Positions 30,680 to 36,120 of a stretch of 36,120 nt of DNA are shown piece by piece (position 1 is the first letter of the stretch; each line of letters starts with the position of its first letter). Origin of the DNA: CAZLDI01 sp964558415 (GTDB lineage: Bacteria; Chloroflexota; Dehalococcoidia; SM23-28-2; RBG-16-64-32); assembly GCA_964558415.1 (NCBI GenBank), contig CAZLDI010000024.1, forward strand, positions 1 through 36,120. The letters run 5' to 3'. Below the pieces are notes generated by a model that did not search any database, had not been told where the DNA came from, and saw only the letters and a list, made by a program, of their open reading frames with translations. The position numbers and the translations under genes are program-made.

Positions 30680-31129
30680 TTGGACCACGATTCGCTACTC
30701 ATTCGCGACACCCTTGTCCCCGTGGACGGCTCCGCCGCCAGCTTCGACGCGCTGGCGCTGGCCTGCCAGCTCTCCCGGCGCAACAAGGGAACCGTCTACG
30801 CCGTGTACGTGATTGAGGTGGCGCGGAACCTGGCCCTCGACGCCGAGATGTCGGCGGAGGCAGAGGCCGGCGAACGTGTCCTGAGACAGGCGGAGGAGGC
30901 AGCGGGGGAGCTGGACTACGAGGAGAGCATCTCCGGCGAGCTGCTACAGGCCCGCGACAGGGGCCACGCGATTGTCGATGAGGCGATCGAGCGCGGCGTC
31001 AGCGCGATAGTGATGGGAGTGAAGTACGAACGGGCGCTGGGTGAGTTCCGCCTTGGCGGCACCGCGGAGCACGTGGTGAACCACGCGCCCTGCCAGGTGA
31101 TACTCTGCCGGGAGCCGGTACGGGAGTGA
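30680..31129 (+). CDS. Universal stress protein (UspA-like)
   Basis: 149 residues, TTG start. N-terminal strand DTLVPVDGSAASFDALALA, then NKGTVYAVYVIEVARNL, an acidic helical middle, and the nucleotide-binding end: SAIVMGVKYERALGEFRLGGTAEHVVNHAPCQVILC. The GxxG-(9)-GS/T pattern of ATP-binding Usp proteins is partly kept (Gly-Gly-Thr where Gly-Ser is usual). It is first in an operon with two TrkA-type proteins, with a gap of 7 bases to the next gene. It may sense adenine nucleotides to adjust potassium uptake. Confidence 0.9.
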   Translation: MDHDSLLIRDTLVPVDGSAASFDALALACQLSRRNKGTVYAVYVIEVARNLALDAEMSAEAEAGERVLRQAEEAAGELDYEESISGELLQARDRGHAIVDEAIERGVSAIVMGVKYERALGEFRLGGTAEHVVNHAPCQVILCREPVRE

Positions 31130-31136
31130 GACGAGC

Positions 31137-31565
31137 ATGAAGGTTGTGATCATGGGCTGCGGACGGGTGGGCGCCGCGTTGGCGACGATGCTGGACGGCG
31201 AGGGGCACGATGTGACGGTGCTGGACATCCGGCCGGACGCCTTCCGAAGGCTGCCCGCGGAGTTCAACGGCCACCGTCACGTCGGCAACGGCATCGACCC
31301 TGATGTGCAGTCGCGCGTCGGCGTCGGCGAGGCGGACGCCTTCGTGGCGGTGACGCAGGGCGACAACCGCAACGTGATGGCGACGCAGATCGCTAAGCAC
31401 ATCTTCCACGTCAAACGCACGCTGTGCCGGATCTACGACCCGATCCGCGAAGAGATCTATCGCGACCTTGGGCTGGAGACGATCAGCCCGACACTGGTGG
31501 GGGCGCGGCTGCTGAAGGAGACGCTGGAGCGCGAGCCGGCTGACGTGAAGGGAGGGGCGGAGTAG
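31137..31565 (+). CDS. TrkA-N (RCK) domain potassium-uptake regulator, short form
   Basis: 142 residues, just one Rossmann-type RCK N-terminal domain: MKVVIMGCGRVGAALATMLD (GxGxxG), VTVLDIRPDAFRRL, EADAFVAVTQGDNRNVMATQIA and HVKRTLCRIYDPIR. There is no C-terminal RCK_C domain, so it is shorter than typical TrkA/KtrA. It is followed directly, without gap, by a full-length TrkA-like gene. The pair could form a hetero-oligomeric gating ring. NAD(H) or nucleotide binding is expected. The channel subunit (TrkH/KtrB) is not in the window. Confidence 0.9.
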   Translation: MKVVIMGCGRVGAALATMLDGEGHDVTVLDIRPDAFRRLPAEFNGHRHVGNGIDPDVQSRVGVGEADAFVAVTQGDNRNVMATQIAKHIFHVKRTLCRIYDPIREEIYRDLGLETISPTLVGARLLKETLEREPADVKGGAE

Positions 31566-32240
31566 ATGTACGCGATCATCATCGGCGGCGGGAAAGTCGG
31601 CTACTACCTCGCGAAGGAGCTGCTTGAGGCTGACCACGAAGTGCTGCTGATCGAGCAGGACGCCGCGAAATGCGAGCGTATCGCCGAGGAGTTGGGCGAT
31701 ATCGTGCTGAAGGGCGACGGTTGTGAGGCGGCCACGATGGAGGTGGCGGGCTTCGGCCGCGCGGACATGGTGGTGGCAGTGACGGGGGACGACGAAGACA
31801 ACCTGATCTCCTGCCAGGTGGCCAAGGTGAAGTTCAACGTCCCCCGCACGATCGCGCGTATCAACAACCCCAAGAACGAGGAGATATTCAAGCAACTCGG
31901 CATCGACACCACCGTCAGCGCAACCGCAGCGATCCTCGCGCAGATCGAGCAGGAGCTGCCGATGCACCCGCTGATACCGCTGCTGCGCCTGAAGGGAGGC
32001 GGTCTGGAGATCGTCGGCGTGCGCGTGCCGGCGAACGCCTCCGTCGTCGGCCGGCGCGTCGGCGAGCTGCTCCTTCCCCAGCAATCGCTCGTCGCCCTCG
32101 TGATCGACGCCGACGGGACACCCCATGTGCCGAACGCCGAGACGTTCCTGCACGCGGGCGACGAAGTGGTCGCCGTGACACGCACCGACAACGAAGACGC
32201 GCTGCGGCGGGTGCTCACGGACGCAGCCACCCCTGCGTGA
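31566..32240 (+). CDS. trkA: TrkA-family potassium-uptake regulator (RCK_N + RCK_C)
   Basis: 224 residues. The RCK_N domain (1 to about 135) has MYAIIIGGGKVGYYLAKELL, VLLIEQDAAKCERIAEELG, LKGDGCEAATMEVAGFGRAD and VTGDDEDNLISCQVAK. The RCK_C domain (about 145-224) has LEIVGVRVPANASVVGRRVG and FLHAGDEVVAVTR. RCK_C domains are known c-di-AMP sensors in some Firmicutes proteins. The start ATG follows the previous stop at once. pheA begins 13 bases after its stop. Confidence 0.93.
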   Translation: MYAIIIGGGKVGYYLAKELLEADHEVLLIEQDAAKCERIAEELGDIVLKGDGCEAATMEVAGFGRADMVVAVTGDDEDNLISCQVAKVKFNVPRTIARINNPKNEEIFKQLGIDTTVSATAAILAQIEQELPMHPLIPLLRLKGGGLEIVGVRVPANASVVGRRVGELLLPQQSLVALVIDADGTPHVPNAETFLHAGDEVVAVTRTDNEDALRRVLTDAATPA

Positions 32241-32253
32241 CGGCGCACACACC

Positions 32254-33087
32254 GTGACCGCCCGCCTCGCCTTCCTCGGACCTCCCGGGACGTTCAGCGA
32301 GGAGGCCGCGCTCAAGTACGATCCCGCCGCTGAACTCGTCTCGATGGCCACGATCACGGCGGTGGCGCACGCGGTCGAGTCGGGCATGAGCGACCTCGGG
32401 ATCGCGCCCGTCGAGAACTCGCTGGAGGGTTCCGTAGCGGAAACACTGGACCTGCTCGTGCACAGCGAGCGCCCTCTCCTGATCCGGGACGAGGTCGTGC
32501 TGCCGATAAACCACTTCCTGCTCGTGCGCCCCGGCCTCAAGAGCGCCGACGTTCAGACTGTCTTCGCGCACCCGCAGGCGCTGGGCCAGTGCCGCGGCTT
32601 CATCGAGCGGCTCTTCCCGAAGGCGCTGGTAGAGGCGGCGCTCTCCAACTCCGCCGCCGTCGAGGAAATGATGGCGCACGAAAACGCCGCCGCCATCGGC
32701 ACCCGGCGCGCCGCCGAGATATACGGCGCGGAGACGCTCGCGAGCGGCATCCAGGACCGCAGCCAGAACGTCACCCGCTTCGTCATCCTGGCACGCGCTG
32801 ATCACGCCCCGACAGGCGACGACCGGACCTCCCTCGCCTGCGCGTTCGTGGTGGAGGACCGGCCCGGCCTGCTCGTCGGCGCCCTCAAAGAGTTCTCCGA
32901 CCGCCGGATCAACCTCTCGAAGATCGAGTCCCGTCCCAGCAAAGAGAAGCTGGGGACGTACATCTTCCTGATGGACGTGGACGGACACCGCAGCCAGGAG
33001 CCCCTGGCGACTGCGCTCCGGCAGGTCGAGGCGCAGTGCAGCTTCTTCCGCGTGCTCGGCTCGTATCCGAAGTACCGCGAAGCCTGA
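32254..33087 (+). CDS. pheA: Prephenate dehydratase
   Basis: Converts prephenate to phenylpyruvate in phenylalanine synthesis. 277 residues, GTG start, and not fused to chorismate mutase. Catalytic domain: RLAFLGPPGTFSEEAAL, IAPVENSLEGSVAETLDLL, VFAHPQALGQCRGFIE and the TRF motif in QNVTRFVIL. The C-terminal ACT domain (about 195-275) has VVEDRPGLLVGALKEFSDR and the ESRP motif (INLSKIESRP), the phenylalanine-binding regulatory site. It is last in the USP-Trk operon and followed by a hairpin. Confidence 0.97.
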   Translation: MTARLAFLGPPGTFSEEAALKYDPAAELVSMATITAVAHAVESGMSDLGIAPVENSLEGSVAETLDLLVHSERPLLIRDEVVLPINHFLLVRPGLKSADVQTVFAHPQALGQCRGFIERLFPKALVEAALSNSAAVEEMMAHENAAAIGTRRAAEIYGAETLASGIQDRSQNVTRFVILARADHAPTGDDRTSLACAFVVEDRPGLLVGALKEFSDRRINLSKIESRPSKEKLGTYIFLMDVDGHRSQEPLATALRQVEAQCSFFRVLGSYPKYREA

Positions 33088-33121
33088 TGGACGCGCCGCG
33101 CATCCAGTACAACGCCTCTCC

Positions 33122-33154
33122 CCGCTCACCCTGAGGCGCTCGTAGGGTGAGCGG
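33122..33154 (+). terminator. Hairpin after pheA
   Basis: CCGCTCACCCT pairs perfectly with AGGGTGAGCGG (11 bp, 11-base loop). It has no U-tract; ends the USP-Trk-pheA unit and may be another palindromic repeat. Confidence 0.55.
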
Positions 33155-33171
33155 CGCAACACCACCCGCTG

Positions 33172-33177
33172 TAGAAT
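33172..33177 (+). promoter_or_regulatory. -10 box close to the first cyclase gene
   Basis: TAGAAT ends 9 bases before the ATG at 33187; there is no ribosome site, so a leaderless or near-leaderless transcript is likely. Confidence 0.45.
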
Positions 33178-33186
33178 AACGCCATC

Positions 33187-34518
33187 ATGGAGCCACATAT
33201 CCAGTACGCGAGGACCAGCGATGGCGTGAGCATCGCCTACTGGACGATGGGCGAGGGGGTGCCCCTCGTCGCCATGCCTTTGCGTCCATCAAGCCACATC
33301 CAGGCCGAGTGGCGGCTGCCGCAGTTCCGGTCCCTATACGAATCGCTGGCGCGAAATCTTCAACTGATTCGATATGACGGCAGGGGAAGCGGCCTTTCCG
33401 ACCGCGATGTGACGCAGTTCTCGCTCGACACGGACATTCTGGACCTGGAAGCGGTGGTGGACCGTCTTGGCTTAGATAGCTTCGTGCTTCATGCGAACGG
33501 CTATGTTGGCGGCGCTGCGCTGAGCTACGCCGCGCGCAGTCCCGAGCGGGTGTCCAGGCTCATCCTGCTTAGTTGCTCGGCGCAAGGCGCCCGGTATCCA
33601 ATGGCGCCTTTGCTGACCCTCTTGGAGTCCAATTGGGTGCTGTACACGGAGACCGTGGCGCACTACACGCTAGGCCTCGACACGGAGGATACGAAGGCAT
33701 GGGCCGCGTTCATGCGCGAAGGCGCGACGCAGTCAACCGCCAGAGCGCTCATGCTTGCGTATGCGGATTATGATGTGACAAGTCTACTGCCCACCGTGCA
33801 AGCCCCAACCCTGGTGCTTCACCCAAAAGGAACGCCGATGGACGTGGCTGCTGCGCGGGAGCTCGCGGCAAGAATACCCGACGCGCGGCTGGTGGTCCTC
33901 GAGGGCAGCCTCGGCGTCGTGTTCGATGCTGAGGACAGGGCTGGCTATCGCGCCGCCATCGATGAGTTTCTGGGTCTGGAGACCCAAACGAAGGCAGCGC
34001 AGCCATCCGGCACGGCCATCATCCTCTTCGCGGACATCGTCGACTCCACCGCGCTCACCGAACGCCTCGGCGACGCGGCATTTCGGGACAAGGCGCGTGA
34101 GCTTGACGGCGCTCTTCGGGCCGTCATCAGCGACAACACCGGCACCCCCATCGAAGGCAAGCTCCTCGGCGACGGCGTCCTCGCCGTCTTCACGAGCGCC
34201 CGCCAGGCGATCGAAGCCGCGCTGGCCTGCGGGGCGGCGGGCCGCCACGCGGGGCTGCCCCTACATCTGGGGATACACGCGGGCGACGTGATCCGCGAGT
34301 CGGACCCGGACGGGCGCGCGAACGTCTACGGCGGCGCCGTCAACATCGCTTCACGCATCAGCGGCCTCTCCGCGCCGGGGGAGGTGCTGGTGTCGGAGAC
34401 GGTGCGCTCGCTGGCACGCACGTCGGCGGGGGTGGGGTTCGAGGACCGAGGCGAGCAGGCCCTGAAGGGCGTGGGGGAGGCGGTGCGGGTGTGGGCGGTG
34501 GTGGAGGGCGGGGAATGA
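33187..34518 (+). CDS. Alpha/beta-hydrolase-fold sensor fused to class III nucleotide cyclase, copy 1
   Basis: 443 residues. The N-terminal half (1 to about 262) has the alpha/beta-hydrolase fold: GVSIAYWTMGEGVPL, RYDGRGSGLSDRD, and an elbow LHANGYVGGA in which the nucleophile position is Tyr106, not Ser. The C-terminal cyclase domain (about 275-443) keeps both metal aspartates (Asp283 in LFADIVDST, Asp329 in GDGVLAVF), Lys325 and the transition-state Asn386/Arg390 (AVNIASRIS). Asn379 is at the place that usually is Asp or Thr and sets ATP/GTP choice. It likely makes a cyclic nucleotide in response to a ligand. First of a three-gene tandem set; its stop overlaps the next ATG. Confidence 0.9.
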   Translation: MEPHIQYARTSDGVSIAYWTMGEGVPLVAMPLRPSSHIQAEWRLPQFRSLYESLARNLQLIRYDGRGSGLSDRDVTQFSLDTDILDLEAVVDRLGLDSFVLHANGYVGGAALSYAARSPERVSRLILLSCSAQGARYPMAPLLTLLESNWVLYTETVAHYTLGLDTEDTKAWAAFMREGATQSTARALMLAYADYDVTSLLPTVQAPTLVLHPKGTPMDVAAARELAARIPDARLVVLEGSLGVVFDAEDRAGYRAAIDEFLGLETQTKAAQPSGTAIILFADIVDSTALTERLGDAAFRDKARELDGALRAVISDNTGTPIEGKLLGDGVLAVFTSARQAIEAALACGAAGRHAGLPLHLGIHAGDVIRESDPDGRANVYGGAVNIASRISGLSAPGEVLVSETVRSLARTSAGVGFEDRGEQALKGVGEAVRVWAVVEGGE

Positions 34519-35879
34519 TGGAGCCGCAGATTCAGTACGTCAAGACCACGGACGGCGTAAGCATTGCGTACTACTCCATGGGCCAGGGAACGCCGCTCGT
34601 AATCATGAACTTGCCCACCTCGCACCTTCAGCTGGAATGGCAGATGAGCGATGTGCGACAGGCATACGAGACTGCGGCGCGTTTAGGCACGCTCGTCCGC
34701 TACGACCATCGCGGGTTGGGCCTGTCTGATCGCGACGTGAGCGACTTCTCGATTGACGCCCTGCTTCGCGACTTGCAGGCGGTAGTAGACAGGCTAGAGC
34801 TGAAGAGTTTCAACCTGTTGGCGTTCGGTGTCTCGTCGCCACTGGCGATCGCTTTCGCAGCAGGACAGCCGGACCGCGTGTCGAAGCTCGTCCTCTGGCC
34901 CGGCTACGCCCGGCTGCCCGATTCCTCTTTCCAACAGGCGGACAGGTTGCTGGTTTTTGCAGACGAAGACTGGGAGTTCACAACGGAGTCGCTCATAAGG
35001 CTCGGCATGGGCTGGTCGGACGAGATGTCCGGGTCGGCGGCTGCGACGCTTCGAGAGGCGATCACGCCACAGACGCTCAAGGAATGGTTCCGGCAGGCGA
35101 GGGCCTGGGATGTCTCCGACCTACTGCCCGGAATAACCGCACCCACGCTCCTGATTCAGGAAAAGGCGGACAAACAGATTGGGCCGCATCTGGCACGAGA
35201 GCTCGCCACCATCATCCCCGATGCCCGCGTCGCTATTCTGGACGGCGCCTCGCGCCCGGAGAGGGACGCTCAGGCGGCTACGGCAATACTTCCGTTCCTG
35301 TTTGACCAATTGCCGGCTATCCGGGAAGAGACGGTACAGCTCCCCTCCGGCACGGCCATCATCCTCTTCGCCGACATCGTCGACTCCACCGCGCTCACCG
35401 AGCGCCTCGGCGATGCCGGCTTCCGCGAGAAGGCGCGTGAGCTGGACGGCGTTCTGCGCACCATCATCCGAGACAACGCCGGCACGCCCATCGAAGGCAA
35501 GCTCCTCGGCGACGGTGTCCTCGCCGTCTTCACCAGCGCCCGCCAGGCGATTGAGGCGGCGCTGGCGTGCGGGAAGGCAGGAGATGAGGGTGGTCTGCCG
35601 CTTCACCTCGGCCTCCACGCCGGCGATGTCATCCGCGAATCCGACCCGGACGGTCGCAGCAACGTCTACGGCGGCGCCGTCAACATCGCCTCCCGCATCA
35701 GCGGCCTCTCCGCGCCGGGCGAGGTGCTCGTCTCGGACACCGTGCGCTCCCTCGCCCGCACCTCCGCCGACGTCACCTTCGAGGACCGCGGCGAGCAGTC
35801 GCTGAAGGGCGTCGGGGAATCCGTGCGCGTGTGGGCAGTCTCCCCCTCTCCATCGCATGGAGAGGGGGCAGGGGGGTGA
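34518..35879 (+). CDS. Alpha/beta-hydrolase-fold sensor fused to class III nucleotide cyclase, copy 2
   Basis: 453 residues. The ATG at 34518 overlaps the previous TGA and matches the MEPQIQY start of copy 1; in-frame upstream extensions are not supported. The hydrolase-like domain (1 to about 265) shares the MEPxIQY start and RYDHRGLGLSDRD, but its elbow LLAFGVSSPLA has Gly104 in the nucleophile place. The cyclase domain is nearly the same as in copy 1: LFADIVDSTALTERLGD, EGKLLGDGVLAVF, NVYGGAVNIASRISGLSAP. A Pro/Ser/Gly-rich tail closes the protein. The N-terminal domains have diverged far more than the cyclase domains. Confidence 0.9.
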   Translation: MEPQIQYVKTTDGVSIAYYSMGQGTPLVIMNLPTSHLQLEWQMSDVRQAYETAARLGTLVRYDHRGLGLSDRDVSDFSIDALLRDLQAVVDRLELKSFNLLAFGVSSPLAIAFAAGQPDRVSKLVLWPGYARLPDSSFQQADRLLVFADEDWEFTTESLIRLGMGWSDEMSGSAAATLREAITPQTLKEWFRQARAWDVSDLLPGITAPTLLIQEKADKQIGPHLARELATIIPDARVAILDGASRPERDAQAATAILPFLFDQLPAIREETVQLPSGTAIILFADIVDSTALTERLGDAGFREKARELDGVLRTIIRDNAGTPIEGKLLGDGVLAVFTSARQAIEAALACGKAGDEGGLPLHLGLHAGDVIRESDPDGRSNVYGGAVNIASRISGLSAPGEVLVSDTVRSLARTSADVTFEDRGEQSLKGVGESVRVWAVSPSPSHGEGAGG

Positions 35880-35883
35880 GGTG

Positions 35884-36120
35884 ATGGAGCCGCGCATCGA
35901 GTACGTGAAGACGAGCGATGGGGTGAGCATCGCCTTCTGGACGTTGGGAGAGGCTGCACGCCGCTGGTGATGACGTCGCCGTTGAACTTCAGCAACATCT
36001 CTCTCGAGTGGCGGATCCCGGAGCTGCGAGCTTGGTACGAGCGTCTAGCCGGCAGCGGGATGGTCGTTCGATTCGACTGGAGAAACATGGGGATGTCGGA
36101 GCGAGGCGTGGTCGTTCGGC
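35884..36120 (+). pseudogene. Third hydrolase-fold/cyclase copy, frameshifted and cut by the window end
   Basis: It starts MEPRIEYVKTSDGVSIAFWTLGE, clearly the paralogue of the two upstream genes, 4 bases after the copy 2 stop and behind GAGGTG. At about 35950-35957 one base is missing. The original frame then ends at TGA 35968, while the expected sequence goes on in another frame (TPLVMTSPLN, ISLEWRIPELRAWYERL, FDWRNMGMSERG) to the window edge. This may be a true frameshift or a draft-assembly error. The cyclase half is outside the window. Confidence 0.75.

Noticed and set aside
30999..32540. 513-codon minus-strand frame opposite the Trk and pheA genes
   Set aside because: It overlaps three well-identified genes and has low-complexity composition.

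Overview
The window is GC-rich bacterial DNA from a draft assembly, with one 100-N gap inside a repeat array. Gene content and style suggest a Chloroflexota bacterium, perhaps Dehalococcoidia or a relative. The supporting points are the non-mevalonate genes ispD-ispF, the R3H-domain AAA ATPase beside tmk, secreted lamin-tail/thrombospondin-3/dockerin-like proteins, tandem intergenic repeats with a TCATTCTGAGC core, and many GTG and TTG starts. The assignment is inferred from content, not from a marker-gene search.

Layout: (1) 1-2.2 kb holds the end of a glutamate dehydrogenase, then a minus-strand TetR-cytochrome P450 pair whose promoter overlaps a palindromic operator. (2) 2.3-7.3 kb begins with a promoter, a c-di-AMP (ydaO-type) riboswitch and a terminator-like hairpin ahead of a VTT/DedA-like membrane protein. 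ispD, ispF, cysE and cysS follow. Between cysE and cysS the cysS start region has been tandemly copied together with an inserted repeat, forming a chain of mini-ORFs that overlap by GTGA. (3) 7.3-12.3 kb is a secretome block: a cupredoxin lipoprotein, two lamin-tail-like proteins and a PHM-like copper monooxygenase. Two of these share a C-terminal dockerin-like module. (4) 12.3-17.1 kb, minus strand: repeats, lysC, thrB and a soluble lytic transglycosylase lipoprotein. (5) 17.3-18.8 kb: an LCP-family cell-envelope ligase. (6) 18.8-26.1 kb, minus strand: an SCP2 protein, a class V aminotransferase, rpsT, tmk, an R3H ATPase, a GNAT-like protein, pdxT, a small unknown protein and pdxS. (7) 26.1-27.0 kb is a gene-poor stretch with four tandem repeats, a perfect palindrome and a promoter-terminator pair that could specify a small RNA. 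(8) 27-30.6 kb: an M36-like metalloprotease, a DUF4349 lipoprotein and a YfcE-like phosphoesterase. (9) 30.7-33.1 kb: a USP-TrkA-TrkA-PheA operon. (10) 33.2-36.1 kb: three tandem fusions of an alpha/beta-hydrolase fold to a class III nucleotide cyclase, the third frameshifted and cut by the window edge.

The most unusual structures are the cysS start-region repeat array, the hydrolase-fold/cyclase array in which both complete copies lack the hydrolase nucleophile, the secreted copper monooxygenase with its shared surface module, and the c-di-AMP riboswitch in front of a VTT protein. Several genes also show a TANNNT box 6-9 nt before the start codon, which suggests leaderless mRNAs.
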